Positions 35,503 to 45,553 of a stretch of 64,000 nucleotides of DNA are shown in pieces. Every line of letters begins with the position of its first letter. The first letter of the stretch is position 1. The translations under genes were made by a program, and so were the position numbers. Source of the DNA: Burkholderiaceae bacterium (GTDB lineage: Bacteria > Pseudomonadota > Gammaproteobacteria > Burkholderiales > Burkholderiaceae_C); NCBI GenBank assembly GCA_913776825.1, contig CAJYPV010000018.1, positions 186,001 to 250,000 of the forward strand, written 5' to 3'. Below the pieces are notes generated by a model. That model was given only the letters and a program-made list of their open reading frames with translations. It had not been told where the DNA came from and searched no databases.

Positions 35503-36936
35503 ATGTGGCGAAGCTGTTGCGCTGGTTGTGGAGGGGCGCGGTGCGCGTCCTCCGATCAGGAGGATGAAGACGAGTCCGCGCCACCGGGTCCCTTGGAGCG
35601 AGCCACCAGCGAGCGGAGTTCGGTGTATGCGTCGACCGCGCGCCGGATCGGCTTGCCGGCGACGGACCTGGAGACCGGCGAGCGCCTGCGTCATGCCATC
35701 CAGGACGAACTGGACCGCGGCGCCTCGCGGGTCGCGCGGATGACGCTGCCGCCTGCGCTCACCACCTACGCCTATCCGGTGAATGCGCACACCGTGGTCC
35801 AGAGCCGCCTGCCGGGCGACACGGTGGATGCCTGGATCAATGCCAACCGCATCGACGACCGGACCCTGGTGATGGCGCCGCCGCCGGCCGCGCTGCTGCC
35901 GATGCTGCATTTCGTGCAGGCGATGCTGGATGAGGATGTCCGGCTGATCGTCGATCTCGGCGGAGGCGACGCGTCGTCGAATGGCGTGCGCCAGGGCGGC
36001 ACCTGGTCCGCGCCGTATCTGGGCCGGGCCACGATCTCGGTGCTGGACGAGGCGCCCTCGACGGGCTCCCTGTCGTCGATCCTTTCGATGCCCTCGGTGT
36101 GGACGGCGTCGGAGTCCTCGCTGACCCGGCCGCTGCCGGTGACCGTGCAGCACCGGTCGGTGTCGTCCATGTCCTCGGATTCCAACCCGTCCGGCGCGAC
36201 CGCAGCGGCGGGGCGGGGCGGGGGCGATCGCCTGCTCACGCCCTCGGACCCCCGACCCAAAGGCAGGACCTTCAGTTTCCGCTCGCGCAGCGGCAGCGCG
36301 CGGTCGCGAAGCTCCAGCCGCGAGGCCGCCCATCGGACGGCAGATGCCGATGCCCGAGGCACGCTCACGAGGTTGGCGTTCTCGCTGACCACGTCGCGTT
36401 CAGGGCGGCAGCGCGCCTCGAACAGCGTGTGCAGCGCGACACCCACCGTGATTCCCTCGCCGCGAGCCCCGATCCTGCGGGCCCTGTCCGTCCCGAACGA
36501 CGGGGATGCGCCGGCCGATGCGGGCGATCGGTCGGAGCCGATGGCTGCCGCCGACACCGAAGGCGGTCATCGGGTCACCCATCTGCAGATCGAGCGCGCG
36601 GATCGCCTGATCCAGCGCGCTGCCAGCCTGCGCGCGCTGGCGCGTCGGGTGGACGAGCAGGCGCGCGCCGTGGCGCCGGGCAAGGTGGCGCTGCAGGATG
36701 AGGATGGCGGCCTGCGCTGCGCCATGGTCTGGATGGCGCTCGCGTTGCAACGCGCAGCCGGGCTGACGCCGGCGGAGCGGGAGGCGCTGATCGTCGAGCG
36801 CTATGTCGCGCTGTGCCGCCAGCGCGGCGAGCATCTGCTCGGCCAGGAGGCCGACCTCGCCGTGCTGGTGGCCTTGGCGCGGGACGATCCGGAGGACTCG
36901 CATCCGGTCGGCACGCCGAGCTCGGATCGGGACTGA
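35503..36936 (+). CDS. Second PTP-fold protein with Asp in place of the catalytic cysteine; candidate effector
   Basis: This 477-residue protein has PTP hallmarks split by a long disordered insertion. DAWINANRI (residues 110-117) followed by LVMAPPPAALLPMLHFVQAMLDEDVRLIVDL matches the YINANYI ... DFWRM ... VxVIVML block. The P-loop equivalent is LQDEDGGLRCAMVWMALAL, with Asp399 where Cys belongs and Arg405 retained. YVALCRQRGEHLLGQEADLAVLVAL matches the last PTP helix. Residues 165-360, where the WPD loop should be, are Ser/Arg-rich and disordered. The N-terminus MWRSCCAGCGGARC is cysteine-rich, a possible lipidation site in a host cell. AAGGAG lies eight bases before the ATG. Catalysis is unlikely; binding of phosphotyrosine or a scaffold role is possible. 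Confidence 0.6.
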   Translation: MWRSCCAGCGGARCASSDQEDEDESAPPGPLERATSERSSVYASTARRIGLPATDLETGERLRHAIQDELDRGASRVARMTLPPALTTYAYPVNAHTVVQSRLPGDTVDAWINANRIDDRTLVMAPPPAALLPMLHFVQAMLDEDVRLIVDLGGGDASSNGVRQGGTWSAPYLGRATISVLDEAPSTGSLSSILSMPSVWTASESSLTRPLPVTVQHRSVSSMSSDSNPSGATAAAGRGGGDRLLTPSDPRPKGRTFSFRSRSGSARSRSSSREAAHRTADADARGTLTRLAFSLTTSRSGRQRASNSVCSATPTVIPSPRAPILRALSVPNDGDAPADAGDRSEPMAAADTEGGHRVTHLQIERADRLIQRAASLRALARRVDEQARAVAPGKVALQDEDGGLRCAMVWMALALQRAAGLTPAEREALIVERYVALCRQRGEHLLGQEADLAVLVALARDDPEDSHPVGTPSSDRD

Positions 36937-36997
36937 TCGCCGCCGATCCGAGGGCAGGGCGGACGGCAGGGCGTGATCGCCCGCCGTGCCGCTCCGA

Positions 36998-38548
36998 TCA
37001 ACGCAGCCGGAACACCGAGATGGCGGTGGCCAGACGTTGCGACTGGTCCTTCAGGCTTTCCGCCGCAGCGGCGGACTCTTCCACCAGCGCGGCGTTCTGC
37101 TGGGTCATCTGGTCGAGCTGACCGACGGCCGCATTCACCTGGTTGATGCCATCGCTCTGCTCACGCGCGGCGGCGCTGATCTCGCCAATGATGTCGGCCA
37201 CTCGCTGCACGCTGGCGACGATCTCGGTCATCGCGCCACCAGCGTCCTGCACGAGCTTGGAGCCGGATTCGACACGTTCCACGCTCGCCCCGATCAGCGT
37301 CTTGATCTGCTTGGCCGCCTCGGCGCTGCGCTGTGCCAGCGAGCGCACTTCGCTGGCCACAACCGCGAAGCCACGGCCTTGCTCGCCCGCGCGCGCCGCT
37401 TCCACGGCGGCATTCAGCGCCAGGATGTTGGTCTGGAATGCGATGCCGTCGATCACGCCGATGATGTCGCCGATCTTGCGGGAGCTGTCGCTGATGCTGC
37501 TCATCGTGCTGATGACTTCACCCATCACCGAGCCGCCGCGCTGCGCGACATCGGCGGCGGAGCTGGACAGCTGGTTGGCGGTCATCGCGGAATCCGCCGT
37601 CTGACGGACCGTGCCAGTCAACTGCGTCATCGATGCGGCGACTTCCTGCAGGCTGGACGCCGTCTGCTCGGTGCGGGCGCTCAGGTCATGGTTGCCGACC
37701 GCGATTTCCGCGCTGGCGGTGCCGATGCTTTCAGCGGAGCCGCGCACGTCGCCGATCAGCTTCAACAACTGGCCCTGCATGCCGCCCAGCGAGCCCAGCA
37801 GCGCGCCGGTCTCGTCATTGCCGCCACGGGGCACCGGATGGCTGAGGTCGAAACGGGCGATCGCATCGGCCACGTCCACCGCGCCGCGCAGCGGGCCGGT
37901 GATGGAGCGGGTCAGCATCACGGCGAGCCACAGGCCCAGGCCCAGCGCGACCAGCGAGAAGACCAACTGGCCGGTGCGGGCGCTGCGGTTGGTCTCTGCG
38001 ACATGCTTGGCGGCCTCGTCCAGGCGGTCACGCTTGTGCTGCACGATGCCCTGGATGCCTTCCTGGAACTTGGCGGCGGCAGGCTTGAATTGCTGGTCGA
38101 AGATCTGTCGCGCCTGGTCGGTGTCGCCGGCCTTCTTGGCGGCGGCCACCGCATCGCGGGTGCTCAGATAACCCTTGCGGGCCTCGCCCAGCGCTTCATA
38201 CATCTTGCGCTCTTCGGGCGTGACCATGTAGGCGTCCAGCTTCTTCTGCAATTCGCCGGACTGCTTGCTCGATTCGGCCGACGCCTCGGCGAAGAAGCTG
38301 GCCAGGCTGGCATCGGCGCTCACCGCGATCGCGCTGGTGCGTGTCACGCCGTTGGTGATGTTGCGATGCCAGTCGGAAGCGGTGCGCTCGGCAATCAGGT
38401 CCTGGTTGAACATGGTCTCGGTGTCGGCCGCGATCCGGTTCAGGGCCAGATAGCTGAGACCCGAGCCGATCGTCGAGATCAACAACACCAGGCCCAACAC
38501 CAGACCCAGCCGTTGGCCGATGGTGCGTCCCGCGATGAGATGAATCAT
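36998..38548 (-). CDS. Methyl-accepting chemotaxis protein (copy 1)
   Basis: This 516-residue receptor has transmembrane helix 1 (about 11-33), a four-helix-bundle periplasmic domain (about 34-188), helix 2 (about 190-212), HAMP, and a cytoplasmic signalling domain with the conserved tip [20 protein letters not shown]. It controls CheA through CheW. There is no C-terminal NWETF-type pentapeptide; the protein ends in SVFRLR. GGGGGAG precedes ATG 38548. It is a near-copy of the gene at 39124 and is transcribed in the same direction, downstream of it. Confidence 0.95.
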   Translation of the reverse strand: MIHLIAGRTIGQRLGLVLGLVLLISTIGSGLSYLALNRIAADTETMFNQDLIAERTASDWHRNITNGVTRTSAIAVSADASLASFFAEASAESSKQSGELQKKLDAYMVTPEERKMYEALGEARKGYLSTRDAVAAAKKAGDTDQARQIFDQQFKPAAAKFQEGIQGIVQHKRDRLDEAAKHVAETNRSARTGQLVFSLVALGLGLWLAVMLTRSITGPLRGAVDVADAIARFDLSHPVPRGGNDETGALLGSLGGMQGQLLKLIGDVRGSAESIGTASAEIAVGNHDLSARTEQTASSLQEVAASMTQLTGTVRQTADSAMTANQLSSSAADVAQRGGSVMGEVISTMSSISDSSRKIGDIIGVIDGIAFQTNILALNAAVEAARAGEQGRGFAVVASEVRSLAQRSAEAAKQIKTLIGASVERVESGSKLVQDAGGAMTEIVASVQRVADIIGEISAAAREQSDGINQVNAAVGQLDQMTQQNAALVEESAAAAESLKDQSQRLATAISVFRLR

Positions 38549-39123
38549 GAAAACTCCCCCTGAGCAGTTATGAAATTGGAATGCGCGTAGAAACTGAAAC
38601 GGATATCGAAACTGAAGCTGAAGCTCAAATTGAAATGACCACCGGGACCCGCGCCGACATCGGCACCGCGACCGCGTGAGATGACCCACGGAAGGTGGCG
38701 GCGCCGGAACGAGCGGGGGCTGACCTGATCGGTCGCGGCCACGTTATGGCGGGCGACGGCGCGGTCAGCAGATGGGGATGGGCGTGTGTTCTAGCGGCTG
38801 ACGGTGACAGGCCTTGGTGGAAGGGATGGCAGGGCGTGGGGAACGCGCCGCAGCTCGCACCAGGCGTGAACACCTGGGCCATCACCGCGCATCCGGTCGG
38901 CATCATCGACCGGCAGGTCGGAACTGACCAGTCGACGCACATGCGTGGACCCGCGACCTGCGGCATCTTTCACACTCTGTCCGAAAGGGCTTCCCCGAGT
39001 GCGTTCTCAGGGCGTCGCGGCGCTGGCTTCATCCACCAGTCTCCTGCGGAATGCGAGCGACGGCGCAGGACGACCGCCAGACCGTGACGGCGCACGCTCG
39101 CCCCGGCCGACGAGCCGCTCCGA
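38549..39123. other. Intergenic region between the two chemoreceptor genes
   Basis: About 575 bases with no convincing gene. Close to the copy-1 start, GAAACTGAA is repeated at 38590-38598 and 38608-38616 (18-base period), followed by GCTGAAGCT. This AT-richer patch probably contains the minus-strand promoter. I recognise nothing in 38700-39110. Confidence 0.35.
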
Positions 39124-40674
39124 TCAACGCAGCCGGAACACCGAGATGGCGGTGGCCAGGCGCTGCGACTGGTCCTTCAGGCTTTCCGCCGCAGCGGCGG
39201 ACTCTTCCACCAGCGCGGCGTTCTGCTGGGTCATCTGGTCCAGCTGACCGACGGCCGCATTCACCTGGTTGATGCCATCGCTCTGCTCACGCGCGGCGGC
39301 GCTGATCTCGCCAATGATGTCGGCCACGCGCTGCACGCTGGCGACGATCTCGGTCATCGCGCCACCGGCGTCCTGCACGAGCTTGGAGCCGGATTCGACA
39401 CGTTCCACGCTCGCGCCGATCAGCGTCTTGATCTGCTTGGCCGCTTCGGCGCTGCGTTGCGCCAGCGAGCGCACTTCGCTGGCCACGACCGCGAAGCCAC
39501 GGCCTTGCTCACCCGCGCGCGCCGCTTCCACGGCGGCATTCAGCGCCAGGATGTTGGTCTGGAACGCGATGCCGTCGATCACGCCAATGATGTCGCCGAT
39601 CTGGCGCGAGCTGTCGCTGATGCTGCTCATCGTGCTGATGACTTCACCCATCACCGAGCCGCCGCGCTGCGCGATGTCGGCCGCGGAACTGGACAGCTGA
39701 TTGGCGGTCATCGCGGAATCGGCGGTCTGGCGCACCGTTCCGGTCAGTTGCGTCATCGAGGCCGCGACTTCCTGCAGGTTGGAGGCGGTCTGCTCGGTGC
39801 GGGCGCTGAGGTCGTGGTTGCCGACCGCGATTTCCGCGCTGGCGGTGCCGATGCTCTCGGCCGATTGCCGCACGTCGCCGATCAGCTTCAGCAACTGGCC
39901 CTGCATGCCACCCAAGGAGCCCAGCAACGCGCCGGTCTCGTCGTTGCCGCCACGAGGCACCGGATGGCTGAGGTCGAAACGGGCGATTGCATCGGCCACG
40001 TCCACCGCGCCGCGCAGCGGGCCGGTGATGGAGCGGGTCAGCATCACCGCGAACCAGACGCCCAGCGCCAGCGCGATCACCGAGAACACCAGCAAGGCGG
40101 CGCGGGCGCGGTCATTGGTGTCATCGACATGCTTGGCCGCCTCATCCAGCCGCGCGCGCTTGTGCTGCACGATGGTCTGGATGGCTTCCTGGAACCGCGT
40201 GGCGGCGCCCTGGAATTGCTGGTCGAACAGCTGACGGGCGCCGTCGGCATCGCCCGACTTCTTGAGCGCGGTGACCGCATCCCGCGTGCTCAGATAGGCC
40301 TTGCGGGCTTCGCCGAGCTTGTCGAACATGGCGCGCTCTTCCGGCGTGACCATGAAGCCGTCCAGCTGCTTTTGCAGCTCGCCGGCCTGACGGGTCGACT
40401 CCGCGGTGCTGGCCGTGAAGAAGCCGCCCAGGCTGGTATCGGCGCTGATGGCGATGGCGGTGGTGCGGGTGACGCCGTTGGTGATGTTGCGATACCAGTC
40501 GGACGCCGCGCGCTCGGCGGCCAGGTCGACATTGAACATCTGGTCGGTCTCATCCGCCACGCGGCCCAGCGCCAGGTAGCTGAGGCCGGAGCCCACGAAT
40601 GAAATCAGCAACACCAGTCCCAACACCAGACCGAGTCGCTGGCCAATGCTGCGGCCTGCCACGAGATGAATCAT
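39124..40674 (-). CDS. Methyl-accepting chemotaxis protein (copy 2)
   Basis: This receptor has exactly the same length (516 residues) and layout as copy 1. The signalling half is almost identical in protein and DNA, while the periplasmic sensing domain differs (for example residues 47-190), so the two probably sense different ligands. ATG 40674 aligns with the copy-1 start (MIHLVAGRSIGQRLG); an in-frame TTG lies five codons upstream. It also lacks the CheR/CheB tether pentapeptide. Confidence 0.95.
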   Translation of the reverse strand: MIHLVAGRSIGQRLGLVLGLVLLISFVGSGLSYLALGRVADETDQMFNVDLAAERAASDWYRNITNGVTRTTAIAISADTSLGGFFTASTAESTRQAGELQKQLDGFMVTPEERAMFDKLGEARKAYLSTRDAVTALKKSGDADGARQLFDQQFQGAATRFQEAIQTIVQHKRARLDEAAKHVDDTNDRARAALLVFSVIALALGVWFAVMLTRSITGPLRGAVDVADAIARFDLSHPVPRGGNDETGALLGSLGGMQGQLLKLIGDVRQSAESIGTASAEIAVGNHDLSARTEQTASNLQEVAASMTQLTGTVRQTADSAMTANQLSSSAADIAQRGGSVMGEVISTMSSISDSSRQIGDIIGVIDGIAFQTNILALNAAVEAARAGEQGRGFAVVASEVRSLAQRSAEAAKQIKTLIGASVERVESGSKLVQDAGGAMTEIVASVQRVADIIGEISAAAREQSDGINQVNAAVGQLDQMTQQNAALVEESAAAAESLKDQSQRLATAISVFRLR

Positions 40675-40940
40675 GAGAAATCCAGACAAATAAAAAGAGG
40701 GAAGCTCGCCAGGGAAGCGGGCGCGGCCGCAGGGGCGGCGGGGCGCTCAGCCCTGTGCGATCAGCAGGCGACGAGAGAGAGTTCTTTTACTGCGTACGCA
40801 CTTGCTCGGTGCACTTCGGGGATGATCGACCAGAGGCCGAAAAACTTGAGCCCGTTGATCCTCGTTTCGCGCGCTTCGTGGCATCCGTCACGGTGTGGGC
40901 TGAACGAGCTTGCGTCATGTCAAAGATTTCAGGAGCCAGC

Positions 40941-41402
40941 ATGTCCGTCACGCCTTCCCCCAGCGCGTCCTCCAGCGCTTCCACCCACGCATCCCACAGC
41001 GCTTCGTCTGGCGCTTCACCTTCGTCGGCCACCTCGGCGTCCGGCACCTCCAGCGGGACCGCGGACCGCCTGCCGTCCCGGTATCTGCAAGTCATGGCCT
41101 ACTACCACGCGCAGCCCGGCATGGGCGACCGGGTGAGCGAGCTGCTGGGCGAGCTGACCACGGCCACACGCCAGGAGCCGAAGAACCTCGGCTATGAGTT
41201 CTATCGATCGCCGCAGGACCCGGATCGCTTCGTCATCCTGGAGCGCTACACCGATGCGTCCGGGCTGGACGACCACCGCGCGTCGGCGCACTTCCAGCGA
41301 CTGGGCTTCGGCACCATCATTCCGATGCTGGTGTCGCGGCGGGTGGAGAGCTTCGACGTCATCACGAGCGCGGACGGCGCCGCGACGGCCACGCCGCGCT
41401 GA
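40941..41402 (+). CDS. Antibiotic biosynthesis monooxygenase (ABM) fold protein with Ser-rich extension
   Basis: This 153-residue protein has a Ser/Ala/Thr-rich N-terminus (1-50) and one ABM ferredoxin-like domain (LQVMAYYHAQPGMGDRVSEL ... NLGYEFYRSPQDPDRFVILERY). Such proteins include quinol monooxygenases and small stress proteins. AGGAG five bases before ATG 40941 supports this start over longer frames. The Ser-rich extension is unusual for the family. Confidence 0.75.
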   Translation: MSVTPSPSASSSASTHASHSASSGASPSSATSASGTSSGTADRLPSRYLQVMAYYHAQPGMGDRVSELLGELTTATRQEPKNLGYEFYRSPQDPDRFVILERYTDASGLDDHRASAHFQRLGFGTIIPMLVSRRVESFDVITSADGAATATPR

Positions 41403-41484
41403 TGCGCCGATGCGGTGATGCCGCTGACACCGCAGAAACCGCTGAGCGCGCCGCGATGAGATCCCGCAGGATCGGCGGCGCGGC

Positions 41485-43410
41485 TCAATCGCCGTGGCGC
41501 ACCTGGCGGGCGGCGAATCGGGCCGAGTCAAGCGCTTCGGCCAGATCGATCTCCATCGGCCAGGGCGCGCCGGTGAGCTGCGCGGCGATCAATTCGCCGC
41601 AGAGGGTGGCCCAGGTCAGTCCCCGCGAAGCCAGTCCCCCGCAGATCATCAAACCGGGCTGGCGCGACCAGGCGCGCACCTGCTCGGCGCGCTGAGAGGG
41701 CATCGCGGCCGGCAGCGCGCCGACCACGGGCAGCTTGTCCGGCATCACGCTGCGCCAGCCGACGCGACCGTTCAGCGGCCAGGTCGTCGGGTCCACCGTC
41801 GGATCCAGCGGCAGCAACTGACCCAGGCGCGCGATGTTCCAGGCCTGGTCGCTGTCGCGCAGCGTGGGGTCGGCATCGTCGAGGCTGGCCGAGGCGCCGA
41901 AGCACAACGAGCCGTCGGGCAGCGAGAGGGCGTAACCCGCGCCGGCCACTGGCTGTTGCGGCTGCGGCGGGGCGAAGCCGCGCGCCACGAGACTGATCTG
42001 ACCGCGCTGCGTGGTCCACGGCCAAATTGGGCCGGCGGTCCAGGGCGCGGCGAGCGCCGCATTCGCCTCGCCGGCCGCGAGCACCACTGCATCCGCTTCA
42101 GCGATCAACCGACCCTCGGCATCCAGCGCGAACCAGCGACCGTCGTGCCTTTGCAGCGAGGCGACGGTGGTGTTCAGTCGCACGTCGGCCTCGGCCTGCG
42201 TCAGCCAGGCGCGTACGACGGCACCGGGCTCGACCGCGCCGCCGCCCGGGAAATACCAGCCCGGCTGCTGCAGCGGCCAGCCCACCTGTTGACTGGCCTC
42301 GGTCGCGCTCATCGCCTGGACATAGTCCGCCGGCAGGCCCAGGCGCTGCTGCAGCGCCTGCATCGTCGGCCAGCGATCCGCCGCTTCCACCCGCGTCAGA
42401 CCCCACTGGAGCCAGGGCAGGGCGGGCGCGAGCTGGCGCAGCTCACACGTCGTCGCCAATGCAGCGGCGCGGTTGAACCGCGCATGGGGACCATCGTCCG
42501 CATGCAGCGTGCCGTGAAACAGTCCGCCTGGATTGCCGGAGGTGCGCGCGGCGACGGCGGATTCGGCGTCGATCACCTGACAGTGCAGCCCTTGCTGTCG
42601 CAAGGCCCGCGCACAGGCCGCGCCCGCCAGCCCGGCGCCCAGAATCAGCACCGAGCGGGCCTGGGGCGCCACCGGCTGCCGACCCGGCGAGCGCGGCGGC
42701 ACGAAGCGCGGCGCGAAGCGGGCGACGGTCATCTCGCCCTTGCTGGCGAAGCCGGGGCGCTTCTCGACCTGGAAGCCTGCCGCGCTCAGCCCGTCCCGCA
42801 CGCCGCGCGCCACGCTCCAGGTGGCGGCGGTGGCGCCGGGCGCAGCCAGCCGGCCGAGTTGCTTGAGCAGATCGGTCTGCCAAAGCTCGGGATTGCGGGC
42901 GGGAGAGAAACCGTCGAGGTAGAACGCATCGACCTCCGCCAGCAGCTCATGCAGCCAGTCCTGCGCATCGCCCAGGGCCAGCATCAACCGGACGCGACCG
43001 GCCTCGAAGGTCATCGTGTGCAGGTTGGGCGTGAGCGGCGGCCAGGCCTCGATCAGTTGCCGGGCGAGCGCGGGCTCCGATGACGCAGCGTGGGCGCGGG
43101 TGAGGTCGTCCCGGACCAGCGGGTGCTTCTCGATGCTGATGAAGACCAACTGGTCGCAGCGGTCTGGGTCCGCTCGCCAGGCGGCCCAGGTGGCGAGGAA
43201 GTTGTTGCCCAGGCCGAAGCCGGTTTCCAGCACCACGAAACGACGCTGGCGAGCCCAGCGCCCCGGCAGGCCATTGCCGGCGAGGAACACATGCTGCGCC
43301 TGCGCGAATGCGCCGGCGCGAGCGTGGTAGACATCGCCAAAGTCTGGCGCGTGAGGGGCCGAGGCGTCGGAGAAATCCACGCGGGCCGGAAGAATGGGCG
43401 CGGTCTTCAT
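41485..43410 (-). CDS. mnmC: Bifunctional tRNA 5-methylaminomethyl-2-thiouridine biosynthesis protein
   Basis: This 641-residue enzyme completes mnm5s2U34 in wobble positions of certain tRNAs. The N-terminal SAM-dependent methyltransferase shows VLETGFGLGNNFLATW and YLDGFSPARNPELW. The C-terminal FAD-dependent oxidoreductase shows ILGAGLAGAACARALRQQG and later LVARGFAPP, GRVGWRSVMPDKLPVVG. Both catalytic halves look complete. Confidence 0.96.
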   Translation of the reverse strand: MKTAPILPARVDFSDASAPHAPDFGDVYHARAGAFAQAQHVFLAGNGLPGRWARQRRFVVLETGFGLGNNFLATWAAWRADPDRCDQLVFISIEKHPLVRDDLTRAHAASSEPALARQLIEAWPPLTPNLHTMTFEAGRVRLMLALGDAQDWLHELLAEVDAFYLDGFSPARNPELWQTDLLKQLGRLAAPGATAATWSVARGVRDGLSAAGFQVEKRPGFASKGEMTVARFAPRFVPPRSPGRQPVAPQARSVLILGAGLAGAACARALRQQGLHCQVIDAESAVAARTSGNPGGLFHGTLHADDGPHARFNRAAALATTCELRQLAPALPWLQWGLTRVEAADRWPTMQALQQRLGLPADYVQAMSATEASQQVGWPLQQPGWYFPGGGAVEPGAVVRAWLTQAEADVRLNTTVASLQRHDGRWFALDAEGRLIAEADAVVLAAGEANAALAAPWTAGPIWPWTTQRGQISLVARGFAPPQPQQPVAGAGYALSLPDGSLCFGASASLDDADPTLRDSDQAWNIARLGQLLPLDPTVDPTTWPLNGRVGWRSVMPDKLPVVGALPAAMPSQRAEQVRAWSRQPGLMICGGLASRGLTWATLCGELIAAQLTGAPWPMEIDLAEALDSARFAARQVRHGD

Positions 43411-43658
43411 GGGGTGGCGGCGAGTATGCCGCGCTCAGCGGGTCGAGGATGAGCCGGAGGCGGGCCTGATCGGGCGGCGCGAAGAGAGACGGAATCGGAG
43501 CCGCAGACGGAATCGGAAATGGTGATGACGTCGCAAATGGCGGCCCGAAATGAACTCGACGCGAGCCTCGTGAGAGGTCGCGTCGAGCGGGGGGCGATCC
43601 AGTGGGCGTCAGCGCCGGCCGTTCGGAGCGGGTCCGCGGGCCGGCGTTGCGCGCCTGA

Positions 43659-45188
43659 TCAGGAGCTGGACTTCGGACGCGTCAGCGCGCCACCGGCCGG
43701 GCGATTGCCCTGGTTGCCGTGGCCGCCGCCACCGGGACGACGATCGCCCTGACGTTGACCCTGGCCTGCCGAAGCGCCTTGGCCGGCCGGACGCTGGCCC
43801 TGTCCCTGCGGACGCTGACCTTGACCCTGGCCACCGCCCGAACCGCCGCCGCCTTGACCGCGGCCGGCGCCCTGCGCCGCACGACCCTGGCCTTGCGGGG
43901 CGCGACCGCCGCCGCCCTGGCCACCGCCGCCACCACGACGGCCACCACCACCGCCGCCGCCGGGGCGACCCGCGCCGCCGGACTTGCCGACGCCGCCATT
44001 GAGCACCATGCGGCCCAGCACGATCGGCTCGGGCTTGGCGTTGGGATCGGGCTCGAAGCCGGGCACGATCTCACGCGGGATCTCGCGCTTGATCAGCTTC
44101 TGGATGTCGCGCAGGAAACCTTCTTCGTCGACGCAGACCAGCGACAGTGCCTCGCCTTGCGCGCCGGCGCGGCCAGTGCGGCCGATGCGGTGCACATAGT
44201 CTTCCGACACATTCGGCAGCTCGTAGTTCACCACGTGCGGCAGTTGGTCGATGTCGATGCCGCGGGCCGCGATGTCGGTGGCGACCAGCACCTGGAGCTC
44301 GCCGCTCTTGAATTCGGCCAGCGCCTTGGTGCGCGCACCCTGGCTCTTGTTGCCGTGGATGGCCATGGCGGTGATGCCCTGCTTGTCCAGGAACTCGGCC
44401 AGGCGGTTGGCGCCGTGCTTCATGCGGGTGAAGACCAGCACCTGGTGCCAGTCATGCTGGCGGATCAGGTGGGCCAGCAGTTCCTTCTTCTTGTCGCGGT
44501 CGACCGGATGCACCTTCTGCGCGATGGTGTCGGCGGTGGCATTGCGGCGGGCCACTTCGATCAGGCCGGGCTTGTCCAGCAGGCGGTCGGCCAGGGCCTT
44601 GATCTCGTCGCTGAAGGTGGCGGAGAAGAGCAGGCTCTGCTTCTTCTGCGGCAGCAGGGCCAGCACCTTCTTGATGTCGTGGATGAAGCCCATGTCCAGC
44701 ATGCGGTCGGCTTCGTCCAGCACCAGGATCTCGACCTTGGACAGGTCCAGCGTGCCTTGCTGGGCGTGGTCCAGCAGACGGCCCGGCGTGGCGACCAGGA
44801 TGTCCACGCCCTTGCGCAGCTTGTCGATCTGCGGCTGCATGCCGACACCACCGAACATCACCATGCTGGTCAGCGGCAGGTACTTGCCGTAGGTGCGCAC
44901 GCTTTCTTCGACCTGGGCGGCGAGTTCACGGGTGGGCGTGAGCACCAGCGCGCGGACCGCCAGACGGCCGCGGGCATCGCGCACCGGCTTGCCGGCGGAC
45001 AGGCGCTGCAGCACCGGGAGGGTGAAACCGGCGGTCTTGCCGGTGCCGGTCTGGGCGCCGGCCATCAGGTCGCCGCCGCTGAGAACGGCCGGGATGGCCT
45101 GGCTCTGGATCGGGGTGGGGGTGGTGTAGCCGGCGTCGGCGATTGCGCGAAGCAGGGGCTGGGACAGGCCCAGTGCGTCAAAACTCAT
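43659..45188 (-). CDS. rhlE: DEAD-box ATP-dependent RNA helicase, RhlE type
   Basis: This 509-residue helicase has the Q motif, motif I (AQTGTGKTA), Ia (PTRELAAQ), II ([13 protein letters not shown]), III (SAT) and VI ([10 protein letters not shown]). The last 120 residues are Gly/Gln/Arg-rich and low in complexity, as in RhlE proteins that use a basic tail to hold RNA. It remodels structured RNA, for example in ribosome assembly and cold adaptation. Its leader carries an intrinsic terminator. The 248 bases downstream to mnmC hold no gene I recognise. Confidence 0.95.
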   Translation of the reverse strand: MSFDALGLSQPLLRAIADAGYTTPTPIQSQAIPAVLSGGDLMAGAQTGTGKTAGFTLPVLQRLSAGKPVRDARGRLAVRALVLTPTRELAAQVEESVRTYGKYLPLTSMVMFGGVGMQPQIDKLRKGVDILVATPGRLLDHAQQGTLDLSKVEILVLDEADRMLDMGFIHDIKKVLALLPQKKQSLLFSATFSDEIKALADRLLDKPGLIEVARRNATADTIAQKVHPVDRDKKKELLAHLIRQHDWHQVLVFTRMKHGANRLAEFLDKQGITAMAIHGNKSQGARTKALAEFKSGELQVLVATDIAARGIDIDQLPHVVNYELPNVSEDYVHRIGRTGRAGAQGEALSLVCVDEEGFLRDIQKLIKREIPREIVPGFEPDPNAKPEPIVLGRMVLNGGVGKSGGAGRPGGGGGGGRRGGGGGQGGGGRAPQGQGRAAQGAGRGQGGGGSGGGQGQGQRPQGQGQRPAGQGASAGQGQRQGDRRPGGGGHGNQGNRPAGGALTRPKSSS

Positions 45189-45279
45189 AGCTGCGTGTGG
45201 GTGGTGCTCGAGGAGAGCTTGTGCAGCGCACTGTCCTGCGGGACGGTGCCAGTCTTCGGCTGCCGTGAGAGCGTGAGCT

Positions 45280-45316
45280 CAAAAAGATAAAAGCCGCGGC
45301 AAGACTGGGCCGCGGC
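45280..45316 (-). terminator. Intrinsic terminator (attenuator-like) in the rhlE leader
   Basis: On the minus strand the self-complementary GCCGCGGC occurs at 45316-45309 and 45300-45293 with an eight-base loop, followed by a T-rich tract TTTTATCTTTTT. It lies about 90 bases before the rhlE start codon, with no annotated minus-strand gene between it and the divergent regulator gene. It therefore looks like conditional termination in the leader. Confidence 0.6.
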
Positions 45317-45553
45317 GATGGGGCGCATTGTAGCTGAGCGGGTCGTCGCTCCCTGGATGCGCGGCCGTGCGAGATGCGCCGTTCGGTGCGAAGAATGAGG
45401 CGTTTGGCGCGCCTTCATGTCGCTCTCCGCGGCCATGTTTCGCTTCAGTGAAGCGCGGGTAAAAAGGGCGGAGAGGCCCGTCCTGATCGGGGTTCTCGAC
45501 GGTTGTCAACGGCATAGTCTCGCCCGTGTTCCCACTTGTTTCGGCGCCTCACG

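Noticed and set aside
38695..39087. A 130-codon frame between the chemoreceptor genes
   Set aside because: No ribosome site, no recognisable domain and composition like random GC-rich sequence; treated as intergenic.
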